Origin: Gnetum montanum
Taxonomy: Eukaryota; Streptophyta; Gnetopsida; Gnetales; Gnetaceae
Reading direction: 5' to 3'
Assembly: GCA_015680685.1 (NCBI GenBank)
Contig: MNCI01000851.1
Span: 52,153-116,152 of the forward strand
DNA: 64,000 bases
In this document: positions 24,910 through 36,785 of the stretch, piece after piece
Numbering within the stretch: position 1 is the first letter of the stretch
How the letters are laid out: every line of letters starts with the position of its first letter
Notes under the pieces: generated by a model
What the model was told of the DNA's origin: nothing
Seen by the model: only the letters and a program-made list of their open reading frames with translations
The model's database searches: none
Made by a program: the position numbers and the translations under genes

Positions 24910-27199
24910 CTTGCTTTCAAATGATCAGACCAAATTTGAACCCTTGAAAAACTTTGGACTCCAGCTTGAACTTTGAACACCGGAATTGTCTTTTAAAGTC
25001 CTTGGCAACGTGTTTCGTTGGTCCATGGAAAAGCTGTGGGGCATTCATGAATAGTGGAAGCCAGACACGAAGCGTTAAAGCCATTAATTTTGGCGCTTGG
25101 TCCTGCAAGGCTTTTCATGTTTCCTTCTCGAATCTCCAATCAGAATCTCCATTTGGCATGTTCATTAATTTAACTGGGGTTTACGTAATGCTGTGTTAGA
25201 GTCAAAATGGCTCAACTTGCCATCGAATGCTGATTCTCTTGTTATGATCTGATCTTCACTTGCAACTTCTCAGAAGCCAGTTAAAAACTAAATAAAGTTT
25301 TTATTTCTCTCCATTTCAAACCGTTACCGACAAAAACCTCCCAAAATATATGTTGCTGTAATCCGACAAAAAAAAACCCAGAAAAACTGACAGCAAATTA
25401 TGCATAAAACTTCTCTTGCCTTTAGGTTTTATCGTGTTAAAAATAAACAAATTTAGCTTGTGACCTTTGGGTTTCACATGGCAAGAAATATTTAAAAAAT
25501 AAACTCAGATCATTTTCTGTGATGTGTTATGATCCGTTACTTTCACATTGTGATGGGCAGCAATTAAAAAAAAAAAAGGTCTTAGAAAATGGTAGCGTTT
25601 GAAGGCGGCAGCAGCAGGGAAGGACCCATCAAATTGAAATCATGTCCATGATTCAGAGATGCCGCAGAAACGGTATTCTGACGGGGTGCAGATTCCACCT
25701 ACTTTCCATGTCATTTTCCTTGCCATTCCCACGGCGCACAAAATCTGATGCTTTCTTTAATGGGTTCCTTGTTAAAAGCAGAAATCCCTTGTGGGTAAAG
25801 GATTAAAGTTTTATAACGTCTATACTGTTGCACTCTTTTTGCAACCTTCATTAATTAATCTCTAATTAACACCGCTTGTTTAAGATAGAATCTGCCTTAA
25901 TTAAAAGTCTAGCTAAGAATCATTACCTGGAACTTCAATGTTCATTTGATTAAATGGAGACCATTTCAAGACTGTATTTTGCTAAGGTAAGGTTTGGGAT
26001 GACTGCAGGCTTAATCTCTTCAAGTAATTACCCCTATACTCAACCCACATCTTCTAACTCAGAAAACAAGCACTTAGCAGCTGATAAAGTAATTTCTGTT
26101 CCTTGTGTTATGGGTGGACTTTTTACCATTTGTACTGCAGCTGGTTATTTTTTTTTGCTTGTTGGGGATGAATATTTGTAGTGGGTTTGCAATGATGATG
26201 AGTTCATTGATTTGCGGCTGCTTTTTTGTTGGGTGGCTTAAAAGTTACATCGTGTCATTTGGTAGGGTGGAGCCTTCCACCGTCTAAAATAATATTGTTG
26301 GAGCAACAGAGAGAGAAGAACGTCAAACTAACAATCCTGTTCATGTCTGTTTTATCTGTATTGAGGGGACTCGAGTATGGTTTTCAAGTCAATGGATGGT
26401 TGGGAGTTGGGACCATGTTGAGGACCATTTTTCTGTGTTGCCATCTCAATCCAACCAACTTTGACAGAGAAACTTGAGGATATCCGATTCCATTGGACCA
26501 ATTTAATTTTTAATATCTAACTTTGTTCCAAACAAAAATTACAACTTTGTTTCTCTATCAAGTAAAGGACTGCTTGATCTTTTTTTTTTGTTTCCTCCCC
26601 TAAAATTTGCTCGTTTGCCAGAAGGTTGGAGCTTTCTAGGGATTAAACTCTACACTTTGTATCTTTCATCGCAACAAATGTAAGACCCTTTTATAGGTAC
26701 GACGAATTAGATTACTTTTTTAGGTATGCGCTTTTGAGGAAGAATATAATAGGTATTAGCTTTTTAAATTCTAAGAGAAGTGTTTGGTAAGATTGGGAAT
26801 AATGTATGAGCCCAACTTTTGTTGTTGACATGTTAATGGAGAGCCAGCATCTTCAATGGTGAAACTACAGGCATAACTTTACATGTATGGAAGCAATATT
26901 ATTATGGTTTGTTGGTTTGAGTTGTACGTTCTTCTAAGTATCATGTTAGTAGTATGTTCTAGGTGTACTTATTGTCAAATTGTTCCAATTTTTAAAGGTT
27001 GGTTAAGGATGGAAATTTAATAAGGCATTTTCAAAATCATTGAGCTTTTTTTAGACTCTATCTTCCGTAATATGATGTACTTGGAATTTTTTTAAATATT
27101 ATTGTTCATTTTTTTGGGGGTCTAACACACTTCTTAGATTGTTTTGGTTTTGACACCTTTCTTATATTTTATTTTAATCAATCAAAATTGAATATATTA
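24910..27199. other. Upstream region of the LRR gene, no other gene seen
   Basis: It includes the LRR promoter on the minus strand, directly right of 24910. Short open frames at 25954-26477 (plus) overlap in different frames, show no domain and lack splice or codon support. No LTR of the TGATGAG family is present, so this part is comparatively free of the repeats that fill the rest. Confidence 0.4.
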
Positions 27200-27575
27200 C
27201 TTATAAGATAAAATTACAAATTAGCTACTATTCCATTAAGTATTAAAATGCTATCAACAAACTTTGCTTAAGTTCTTGTAATTTTAGAATTGAAAATAGA
27301 AGATGGATTCAACTCTCATGAGAAGAGCACAATTGTAGGTTGTGTAGATCTAGAGCCCTTGAAGATGAGTTACATGTATTTTTTTCTTATGTTGTGACTA
27401 CACATTTGAGACAATGTTATAATGTTACAACAAAAAACTTGTATGATTTGTTTTTGATGCCTTTATTAGTGCTTGATCAATTCATAGAGTTTATCTTTAT
27501 TTTTCATGAAAATGTAGTATATGTTAAATAGATCCTATAGATCTTTAGATGTAATCAAGCTTTATTTCATTCTTC
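27200..27575 (+). mobile_element. LINE 3' end with zinc-finger C-terminus
   Basis: The frame 27340-27531 reads CRSRALEDELHVFFSY..., the Cys/His pattern (EDExHVFxxC) of the reverse-transcriptase-associated zinc finger at the C-terminus of plant LINE ORF2. It is followed by the shared tail ending GTAATCAAGCTTT. Inverse copy at 63120-63485; shorter copy at 19847-20010. Confidence 0.65.
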
Positions 27576-27699
27576 GAATCTTGCACCCATGGACAAATTT
27601 GATTTTTTTCTAATGATATAAGTTTTCCCTCTCAAATTTTTTTCTAGTAGATTAGATCTCTCTAGAATTCCCTAACAGGGGATTCTAAATTACCTTCAA

Positions 27700-29030
27700 T
27701 TTCTCTAACTAATGCTAAAATTTCTAGTTCTTCTATTGATGCAAAAAATTTTGTTAATTTCGAGAAAGTAGATTTACAAGTTGAAGAACAAAAAATTGAG
27801 ATGCCTTCTTCTACTAATGTTGATGTAACTAAGACACTTGATTTGGTTCTCCTTGATGATGTATATGAGTCATTAGTAGTTGATCTTATCTCATGATATG
27901 TGTTTATTTAAATTTCGGGTTACCCTTCTTATAATTGAAGTTTTGTGTTGGATTTAAATGAAGCGATACAACAACATAATTATTCTTATTATTTTTTCCT
28001 TGTTGAGCTAGGCAATGTTTCAATGACGTAGTGTGCCCTAAATATAGAATCATTTATATATAAGCATGCAATGTTGATAATTTATAATTGGACTCTAGAT
28101 TTTGATGCTGAATTTGAAGAATATTCTAAAGTTTCATGTTTTGTTAAGTTATTTAATATTTAGTTAACTTTTTTAGAAAGTTGAGAAAGAGATTATTAGT
28201 ATTCTTGGTCCCATTAAGCATATGGAATCTATTTTGATACCATTTGTTTCTAATAGACATTTTTTTTGTTGAAATCAATATTCTTAATTATAAAAAGAAA
28301 TTGGCATTCATCTAGTTACATATTATAATCTTCCTAATTCTTGAAACTTTTGTCATTGTGAAGGATATTTTTTAGTGGTTATTCTTTTTGCTCAAGATAA
28401 AAAATGTTATGGAAAATTAAAATGGTGTTGATGTTGAGGATAAAAAGAGCATGTTGAAGCTAAACAAATGAAAAATGAAGATAATGTTAATGATAAGCCT
28501 AATAAAATGGAAATAAAGAAACTAGAGAAGACAAGAGCTTCTGTGAATACTTTACTTTTACTACATAAAATATTGTTGATTAGTTTGGATAGTTAGCACG
28601 TAAGGTATATAAGAAGATTACTGTCTACCCAAAGAAGACATTTTTATTGAGAAAAGGACTTTAGAAGATTACAAATAGACTCGATGTAAAATTAGTCATA
28701 ATGAACATTATGTTTTGGCATTTACTTTTGTACCTTTCTCTTCTACAAAATAGGACATTTTACCAAAGCTATCTATTGCTATATCGAATCATTTTGCTAT
28801 TTTAAGTTCAAGCACAAATATTGAAGATAATATACATGTTGTTAGCACTGGAATCATCCTCCCTACTAATAATTAATTTTCCTCTTTTGTAAGCATTTAT
28901 TATAGCTTGTTCACCTAAATAGACATCCCTAAAATTAGAAAGTTATTGCTTTTTATGTTGTTTCTAGGGCTTTCAACTTAGTGATTAAGCATGTGATGTA
29001 TTTTGAATTTTCTTAAAAATATTTTTTGGG
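27700..29030 (+). pseudogene. LINE ORF1 relic (DUF4283-like gag)
   Basis: Reads WTLDFDAEFEEYSKVSCFVK, then a segment with ILGPIKHMESI, then a CHCEGY piece resembling a zinc knuckle, then a Lys/Glu-rich tail with NDKPNKMEIKKLEK. This is the layout of the plant LINE ORF1 'W-x-P-x-F-x2-x5-WVRL...LG' domain. Several stops. It continues open to the left edge of the compound D insertion at 29201. Confidence 0.55.
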
Positions 29031-29200
29031 ACCTAATACCCCTCCAAATCTTACACCATTGGATGTGTTGGTTGTAGTATACACTTTGGTAACTCACACT
29101 CCATTCACTCTACTTTCCCAAGATGTAGTTTTCAAAATAGACAAAAAAAGTGATGTCAATAAGCCTAAATTCAAAGTGATAGAAGGTCATATATACATAT

Positions 29201-29855
29201 TGATGAGTGGCGAGGTACCCCTACACTCAACCATAGGAATACGAGCGCTTCACGCACGATCCGGTCGAACTCCGCAGATGGACTAGTTGTGGTATCCAGA
29301 CATTACTTGTAGATTGCAGTTTGTTGTCTTCCCACCTAGACTAGTATTAGCTTTGTCACGTATGGTTTAGTCCAGAGTGGGGTGTATGATGTGTTCCTAC
29401 ACTAATGCTNNNNNNNNNNNNNNNNNNNNNNNNNNNNNNNNNNNNNNNNNNNNNNNNNNNNNNNNNNNNNNNNNNNNNNNNNNNNNNNNNNNNNNNNNNN
29501 NNNNNNNNNNNNNNNNNNNNNNNNNNNNNNNNNNNNNNNNNNNNNNNNNNNNNNNNNNNNNNNNNNNNNNNNNNNNNNNNNNNNNNNNGGTCATGTGCAT
29601 GTCCAAGTACGTCACACTCGAATAAGGATGTTGTACAATTACAATCATCACACTGCGGGAATGCACTGGGAGAAAGGGTTGAGAGGAAAAACTGACAAAA
29701 AGTCCCTACCTTAGTACTAAAAACTATTGAAAACTTAACCCCCTTTTCCAAATCTTCCTACCTCTTATTTATAGATGAGGAGATAGGCCACGATATCGTG
29801 TCTAGGCTGTGATATCGCGTACGTGATATCATGACCAATAATTCATGACTCATCA
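29201..29855 (-). repeat. L4: left LTR of compound D
   Basis: Begins TGATGAGTGGCGAGGTACCCC and ends GACTCATCA; followed by the complement of the polypurine tract (TACCCCCACGACTGAATG). TATA complement at about 29765-29775. Three GATATC units at 29791-29832. Contains a run of Ns. Confidence 0.85.
29410..29588. other. Assembly gap of 179 N inside L4
   Basis: By alignment with L5 the missing segment corresponds to 32507-32838 plus 40131-40143, about 345 bp, so the gap length does not reflect the true size unless L4 has a deletion. Confidence 0.9.
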
Positions 29856-30047
29856 TACCCCCACGACTGAATGAAAACTTGTCCTCAAGTTAAAGTGAGA
29901 ACAAGCTCCATTGATTACACAGTGGATAGGTATGGGATTATTGACTAATTAGAATGGATTCATGCCGCAGTGTGGAATCAGAAAAAAATTGAGACACAAC
30001 ACAAAGAACGCAAAAGAAAATCTTATAACTACAAGATTGGGTGGAAC

Positions 30048-30815
30048 TCATGTAGTTCCTGGTGGCGGTGGCTCCTCCATGGGTGTCTTTCCCTTGTCTT
30101 GCGCTCTAGGTCTTGGGATTTGATGGCGTTGAAGTATGGCATGGAGTTTCTCCTCTTGTAAGGACTTGAGTGCTTTGGCATGTGCATAAGTTTGCGCTTG
30201 TTCCATAGAGGCATCCCAGTTAGCCTTCTCTTTTTCTTTCGCCACCCTTTTATTCTCTGTCAATAGTTTATTATCTTGCTTGGTTCTAAAAGTGTCCAGC
30301 TGGTTCTGAGCAACCTTTGGCCCTGTATTCGGAAGGTTTAATACTTTCAAAATGGATTAAATAGAGAAATCAATAGTCACACCACAAATCTTAACTGTGG
30401 TGCCTTCTTCTTTATTGTGCCAAAATTGGTACATTTCCCCTAAGTACCAGGCACTGCTTCTAGAGAGGGTAGGCCACAATGGGGATCCTTTAAGGTGATC
30501 CCTAACGGCCTTTGGAGCAAATTTTACAAAAGGTCCAAAGTTTAATCCCACGATCATTGTAGTAAATATGGACCTTTCATGTATGGCCTGAACACAATCC
30601 TGGGGCAACGTGAGATGTCGTCCCTATTCAGACACTACAGCAGCTCCTCCTTCTACCTGCCTTGATTGTACAGTAGCAAGGTCTTCTTGGTTGATACTAA
30701 ATGATTGTTCCTCCCGCTCTGCATGTTGTCTGGTAGGAACTTATCCTTCACCTCTCCTAGGTCGTTTGATCCCACCTTGAGCAGGACCTTCCTATTGTCT
30801 GTGTTTCGGGGCCAT
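30048..30815 (-). pseudogene. Extra ORF, left arm of D (N-terminal domain joined to C-terminal tail)
   Basis: Starts at ATG 30815 after CAG and opens with a basic, Gly-rich leader interrupted by stops (30610-30815). The N-terminal domain at 30357-30608 contains LNFGPFVKFAPKAVRDHL, WYLGEMYQFWHN and VKICGVTIDFSI, colinear with element A at 3440-3710. A predicted coiled coil follows at 30140-30340 (KEKEKANWDASMEQAQ). The end AILQRHQIPRPRAQDKGK...EEPPPPGTT equals the end of the right-arm copy. The middle domain of A (3790-4600) is missing. Function unknown. Confidence 0.65.
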
Positions 30816-30846
30816 CTGCAATCACACGGGGCCAATTGTTAGTAAG
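30813..30846 (-). promoter_or_regulatory. Predicted branch point and 3' splice site at the extra-ORF start (D, left arm)
   Basis: On the minus strand CTTACTAAC (30846-30838) is followed by ATTGCAG (ending 30816) and ATG at 30815. The branch A lies 23 nt from the AG, as in elements A and C. Confidence 0.5.
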
Positions 30847-31474
30847 GTTGTTACCAAAGTTAGGTTATACCTTATTTCTTGCCTTAATGAATTTGCTTTA
30901 TCTCTGTGTGATGTTAATTAAAATGTCCCTGAAAGATTATAATATTGAATCATCTTTACTTAGGTGGTTTCCAAATCTAGTTTCTCGGTATAACTAAGGA
31001 GATGAAATTGTTTTTGGCACATTTATCCTTAATTTTATAACTAATTACCCTTGATAATGTCCTTCGGACGATGATGAATTTCAAAAAAGTTATACGCTAT
31101 TTAGCATGTGCCCCTCCCCCACAACTAAGCTGAACACTCCAGGTTCAAGTAGGTTCAAACGGAATGAAAATTGGAGGACCAACGAACAAGTTATGGATAT
31201 GAAAGCAAGGGGCGCGCAATCGTGAGTCGTAGAGAGAAATTTGAAAAACTTCCCCCACGTTAATAGTTGCAAATGATGTTGATTAGCAAGGGGGTCACGT
31301 ATATATATATTGTTGGGATGTGATATCGCGTACACGATATCGCGACCTATCGATGTTAGGGCACTTTATAGAATGTACTAAATTTTTAATATTTTTCTGA
31401 AATTAACGATGTAAACTAAGGACATCTAGACAAGTGTTAAAGGGTTCTAGGGTAATTCAACTAGTTCTGAAAGA
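30847..31474. other. Centre of compound D between the two arms
   Basis: No gene. Near its right end is GTGATATCGCG-TACACGATATCGCG (31320-31345), an isolated pair of the U3 palindrome units away from any recognisable LTR terminus, next to a short TATATATATATTG run. Confidence 0.5.
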
Positions 31475-32010
31475 ATGAAAGTTACAGAGTACATGGAGTT
31501 GGCAAACCTGTGGTATGCCAACCTTGCCATGTTAACAGCAGGGCGCTCGAGAACAGAGCTGGAGCAACAGGTAGCCACCACCTACGTCAAGTATGAAACA
31601 GAATTTTCAGAACGTAAGAAAATATTACAAAAATTGGAGGTTGTAAATTCTGAACTTGAGGTGGTTAAAGCAAGCTACCAGGGGTAGAAAGGTGTCACAA
31701 CAGACTTGGCTCGATGATTCACAGAGTTTCAAGAATAAAGAGACAAAGCCAAATCCTACAAGGAGGAACAACGAGTGTTTGTGGCTTGGTATGTCAAAGA
31801 AAATATAATGTTTCTGCAACTATTATGCCCATGGGAGGTGCCGACTCCATCAAACATTGGAACATTAGCATGGATGGCACAGGATCCCCGAACTGAAGAG
31901 GCAAAACTCTAGGCCATACTTCAACGCCATCAAATCCCAAGACCTGGAGCACAAGACAAGGGAAAGGCACCCATGGAAGAGCCACCGCCACCAGGAACTA
32001 CATGAGTTCC
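31475..32010 (+). pseudogene. Extra ORF, right arm of D (C-terminal half)
   Basis: EYMELANLWYANLAML, ELEQQVATTYVKYETEF and KLEVVNSELEVVKASYQ match element A at 5430-5620. A few stops, then AILQRHQIPRPGAQDKGK and the Pro-rich end. Heptad-like spacing suggests a coiled coil. The N-terminal domain present in the left arm is absent here, so the arms have complementary deletions. Confidence 0.65.
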
Positions 32011-32183
32011 ATCTAATTTTGTAGTTATAGGATTTTCTTTTGTGTTCTTCATGTTATGTCTTAATTTTGTTTTGATTCCACACTGCAGCATGAATCTATT
32101 CTAGTCAGTCAATAATTCCATACCTATCCACTGTGTAATCAATGGAGCTTGTTCTCAATTTAACTCAAGGATAATTTTTCATT

Positions 32184-32197
32184 CAGTTGTGGGGGTA
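32184..32197 (+). other. Polypurine tract of D, right arm
   Basis: CAGTTGTGGGGGTA directly before L5, identical to the tract of element A. Confidence 0.8.
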
Positions 32198-32838
32198 TGA
32201 TGAGTCATCAATTGTTGGCCGTGATATCACACCCATGATATCGCGTACATGATATCATGTACGCGATATCACAGCCTAGACGTGATATCGCTTACGCGAT
32301 ATTGCGGCCTGTCTCCTCATCTATAAATAAGAGGCAGGAAGATTTGGAAAAGGGGGTTAAGTTTTCAATAGTTTTTAGTACTAAGGTAGGGACTTTTTGT
32401 CATTTTTTCCTCTCAACCCTTTCTCCCAGTGCATGCCTGTAGTGTGATGATTGTAATTGTACGGCATCCTTATTCGAGTGTGACGTACTTGGACATGCAC
32501 ATGACCGGAAATAAAGATCGAGATTACTTCACCATTGTAGCATCCACTTAGCTTAATTATTTAATTGTTATTGTTATTTATCGCTTTCTTAGTTAATATA
32601 TCTCTACCCTTATCTCCTAGTAACATGGAATGAGTTCGAATTAATCACGAGCATTTAAGTGTGACTACTTGGTAACCTAGTAGCATACTTAGGCCATGCG
32701 CTTGGTAATCCCAGTGGTAGTCCTACACAAGGTCCAAGATGTGTATGGATGATTAAGGAATGGATGCTCATCGCACTTAGGCTAGCTTAGATTCTCTTAC
32801 TCTCTCTCTCTCCTAGTTTAGTTGATATTATTTTCCAT

Positions 32839-33643
32839 TGATGAGTGGCGAGATACCCCTATACTCAACCATACAAATACGAGCGTAGCACACACGATCC
32901 GGTTGAACTCCACAGACGAAGTGCCTACACGCCTCTTGGAACACTTAGGGTTAATCATTCGTTGTCTTCCCAGACTTACTTGTAGTTGTCACGGTCTATG
33001 GTTAAGTAAGCCCGAGGTATATGATTTTTATGCTTTTTTATGTTTTTGTCTCCTATGCTAACAAGGTTAAGGGTTGAGAAACTAATTACTAACTCTAACT
33101 AATGAACTAAGTCTAAATTACCTAGTGTCAACATCCGTTCCCACTTACCGTACACACCTTGAACCGATGCAACTATGGTTACCAAACGCTAATCGTTGCT
33201 GGGATCACCACGCGTAATGCACGTGCTCGAAGTGGTCGTATTGAGGCACCTAAATAGGAGAGAAGGGTTGAGGAGGAAAATAGTAAATACTAATAAAGCA
33301 ATAAATAACAGGTAATAAATAATAGTAATAAAATCCTATTCCATGCACTGTAAGGTCTATCTAAGAAGCTCGTCTTTATTTCCATACACAAACTTGTGTT
33401 CAGGTACAATGTCTGCTCGAATAAAGATCCGTTCACTCTAGGACTCCTACTATGGGCACATGGAGAATATTCTATCTCTGGAGTGATCAATTTGCCATAT
33501 TTTCTCTACTTTCTAGCCTAGGATGAGGAAACAAGGGAGAGCTGCCTCTTATTTATAGATATGACGGCACACCGCGATATCGCGTATGCTATCTGATAGG
33601 GGAAGACACGATATCGTGGCCCATGTGATATTGCGTCCCATCA
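32839..33643 (-). repeat. L6: 3' LTR of element C
   Basis: TGATGAGTGGCGAGATACCCC to CCCATCA, 805 bp, followed by the complement of the polypurine tract (TACCCCCATGACTAAATG). U3 has fewer intact GATATC units than L7. Confidence 0.9.
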
Positions 33644-33925
33644 TACCCCCATGACTAAATGAAAACTTGTCCTCGAGTTTCTTACAATAATATCGGGAAG
33701 GTATGGGATTATTGACTCAAAATGAAACTAATGGGACGACATGTGAACGGATCATCATTACAAGACACAACAAAACTGGTGTTCACGACAACAAAGGTGA
33801 ACACCTTATTACATTGACATCAGGCCTCATTTGGCAGCTGAGAGAAAAGAAAAGAGAGAAGAGAGAAATCTTGCTACTTCCAATTGCAAGATTGCACCTT
33901 TCGTTGTTCATTTGTAAGCGCGCCA

Positions 33926-34012
33926 TCAATCTTTCTCCTTGCATAGCTGCTTCAGCGCTGCTCCATTCCAAGTGTTCCTTCCAGATCCCTTCCGTTGTTG
34001 CATGATTGCCAT
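33926..34012 (-). CDS. Mini-ORF (28 codons) at the extra-ORF position of element C
   Basis: Starts MAIMQQRKGSGRNTW directly after TGTGCAG (ATG at 34012) and stops after KEKD. It occupies the site where A and D have the long extra ORF and keeps the basic, Gly-containing start but nothing else. It may be the remnant left by a deletion. Translation is speculative. Confidence 0.35.
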   Translation of the reverse strand: MAIMQQRKGSGRNTWNGAALKQLCKEKD

Positions 34013-34044
34013 CTGCACACACAACAAAATCATATATTAGTAAG
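34010..34044 (-). promoter_or_regulatory. Predicted branch point and 3' splice site (element C)
   Basis: Minus strand CTTACTAAT (34044-34036), then TGTGTGCAG ending at 34013, then ATG. Branch A to AG is 24 nt, the same as in A (24) and close to D (23). Confidence 0.5.
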
Positions 34045-35657
34045 GGTAAATGAATCATCATGTAATTAATACCTTTCTTCGGTGTAAGTCCATTGGCTAG
34101 GTTGTGGTCTGGCTGATTGCAGATTTGGAGATGTATTAATGATGACTACCGAAGGTGTAGGGGTTAGGAAAAAATCGAGGCTAGAAGAAAATTGAAAAAT
34201 CGGGTCCCGTACCCCCATGACTAATCGCGAACCTTCGGTAGCATTAGAACGGAGAAAGAAAAGGAATAAGAAAGATAGATAAAAAGGGATGACTATGACA
34301 TCGATGAAATGGATGTCAAGATGGAAATGAACAAAATAAAATTAACTGAAAAAATGTTAGGGAAAAGAAGTTAACTAGTGCACCAAATAGGAATGTCAGT
34401 GGGTCCTCCCCAAAGTAGGCTCATGCCCTTAATGCCCTGACAAACCCACATTCAAAGAGTCCGCAGGCCCTAGGAATGTCATTCGGAACAAGAGTTAAAG
34501 TCTTAACTGCAAGAATTTACCAAAAAGAAAATAATGCATCAACCAAAATATACTCTAATGATACAACCAGCAATGAGGTGAACAATGGAGAGAAGGATGG
34601 AGAGAAGAGAATGGAATGGAATCCAAAGAAAAAGGTGGTGTATAGCCCCTTCTGTGTTTCATGATTAATGTGACTTAGCAAATCTCATTCCAACTCTGGC
34701 CTCAAACCAACCACATCTAGTGACTTCGCATCAATACATTCGGTCAATCCATCCCCTTGAAGTAACAAGAACGCCCTCTCCAAAGAGCCACCACCATTTC
34801 GACAAAATGAATGAGGAGAGAAGGGGAAGCGAGAAGGGCCTTAGTTAGAGAAAACATTTTTTAGTTCCATAACCAATGCTTGTAGCCCAAGGGATTATTT
34901 CATCTAAGGGGTGTGTTTTGAATTCTCACTTTTTTTAATGTTTTGTGTTTTTATGTGTGAGAACCACACCATGCAAAGACTTCTTATTTTTATTGACTCA
35001 GCTTCCAACAATTGGGTAACATCGAAATGGCAAGAAAACTCAAGAAGACAACATCCAAGAACCCAAGAGAACAGCCAACACAAATGCATCAAGTTCCCTT
35101 GAAGTCACACCCTCTTCAATCCTTGAGTCCTTCCTTAGTTTGAGAAATGCCTAGTCACCGATTCATTAAAGTTCTTATTTAGAAAGAGACTATACATTTC
35201 CAAGCCGAGAGAGACCATAGAAACTGGGTGGATGAAGTGAACTCATTGCCTGCCATATCAAAAGAAACATACCTTAGTATCAATATCATAACTTAAAGGT
35301 AAAAACCAAACATTGGCAATGAATAATAAAATAGTTCATACCATCGGGAAGAACACTTATTGGGTGACAAACTTACAGGGTGGATAACACACACACACAC
35401 ACACATACAAAATGGAAAAGTATAATTATGTTATAAAACAAAAAAAGAAAAGTTAAAGAAATTTGAAAAAAAAAACTTGTAAAACACAAATGTGTAAAAC
35501 AAAAATCAAAAAGACTGAGGGCCTCCAGTGATCAGCATAGGTGGCCATCTCCCTCATGATTGAATTGCAAGGGAGAGATCTGAAATAGAGAGTGAGGTTG
35601 CCCGCTAGCGGAGGTGTAATTTGTATTGGCTATTTTTGGTTCATGGAAAGGCTTTGT
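34045..35657 (-). other. Spacer of element C between pol and the extra-ORF site
   Basis: No gene. Shares blocks with the spacers of A and F (for example CAGTGGGTCCTCCCCAAAGT near 34395 against GTAAGTGGGTCCTCCCTAGA near 45700). Contains an (AC)n microsatellite at 35386-35405 and the ACACAAATGTGTAAAAC tract before the integrase end. Confidence 0.6.
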
Positions 35658-36785
35658 TTATTGTACATTAACTAATAACCTTTTATCCCGGCTGTCAGGC
35701 TTGTATTTCATCATGGCTCTAGAGGGGAAGGTTGTATGAATAATATAGGGTCCTTCCCATAATGTTTTAAATTTTGTACGTTGTGGTAGATGCGTGGGAT
35801 TCCAGTAAAGAACCTTATCTCCAGGTTGGCACCTAAACCTTCGAATCCTTAAGTCATGACGTTGTTTACTATGTGCNCGGCTGTCAGGCTTGTATTTCAT
35901 CATGGCTCTAGAGGGGAAGGTTGTATGAATAATATAGGGTCCTTCCCATAATGTTTTAAATTTTGTACGTTGTGGTAGATGCGTGGGATTCCAGTAAAGA
36001 ACCTTATCTCCAGGTTGGCACCTAAACCTTCGAATCCTTAAGTCATGACGTTGTTTACTATGTGCCTTATGCAACTCATTTAACGATAGTGCAACCAATC
36101 TATTCTCGTCTAGCATGTTCAGAGTTGCCAACCATTGTTTTTGTGATAGGTTGAGGTCCAGGTGAAGGTCGCAAGCCATGGATAGTGTACGGAGCTCATT
36201 TTGTATGGGGAGCTTTGGTAGTTTCCCGTACACTAACTCATAGGGAGAATAGCCTATAGGGAGCTTCCAAGTGGAGCGGTACGGCTAGAGAGCATTGTTT
36301 AGTTTCGTGCTCCAGTCTTGCCTAAATTTGCTAATTGTTGTTGTTAATATTCTTATGATCTCCCAGTTAGTAACTTTGGCTTGGCCATTAGCTTGGGGGT
36401 GGTAAGTTGTGGTCAATTTATGCTCAACCCCTAAGTGTTGCATTAATTTGCGAAAGGTTGCACCCGTAAAATGTGTTCCATTATCAGAGATGAGTGCACC
36501 CGGCACACCAAACCTGTTTACGATTTGTTGTTGTACAAATTGTGCAGCCGTAGATGCTGTGCAGTCTATTACTACGACTGCTTCAACCCATTTGGTTAAG
36601 TAATCGACAACAACGATGATATATGCTTTTCTATTGGACATTGGTGTAATAGGCCCCATAAAATCTATGCCCCAGATATTGAAGGGCTCCAAAGGTTGAA
36701 TCCATTGTTGCGAACCCTCCATTCTAGTAGTCATTCCACCATTACGTTGGAAACGTTCACAGGATTGGGAAAAATGATGGGCGTA
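35658..36785 (-). pseudogene. Integrase of element C
   Basis: The core at 36285-36734 is one open frame: WGIDFMGPI (first Asp kept), ALISDNGTHF (second Asp kept), ANGQAKVTNWEI (catalytic Glu replaced by Lys). The right end keeps only the last part of the zinc finger (SCERFQRNGG); everything upstream is deleted. The C-terminus holds the GPY/F module (LWEGPYIIHTTF). A tandem copy of part of it (35689-36065) is probably an assembly artefact. Confidence 0.85.
35689..36065. repeat. 188-bp direct duplication around a single N
   Basis: 35689-35876 and 35878-36065 read the same and are separated only by one N at 35877. No other family copy has this duplication. Confidence 0.85.

Noticed and set aside
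24101-24976. Several plus-strand open frames opposite the LRR gene
   Set aside because: They are antisense shadows of exons 1 and 2 and the introns; no domain or splice support.
25954-26477. Possible small genes upstream of the LRR gene
   Set aside because: Three overlapping short frames with no shared domain, signal or splice structure.
29356-29751. Open frames running through the N block
   Set aside because: They exist only because Ns hide stops; the locus is LTR L4.
29856-32197. Inverted arms as a hairpin or microRNA gene
   Set aside because: The arms are extra-ORF and LTR sequence with polypurine tracts, and the loop is 1.7 kb; no precursor-like short hairpin is seen.
35386-35405. (AC)n run as a functional Z-DNA or regulatory element
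   Set aside because: A short ordinary microsatellite within a transposon spacer; nothing else supports a role.
35658-36233. A protein with two tandem integrase C-termini
   Set aside because: The duplication is centred on a single N and is better explained as an assembly artefact.
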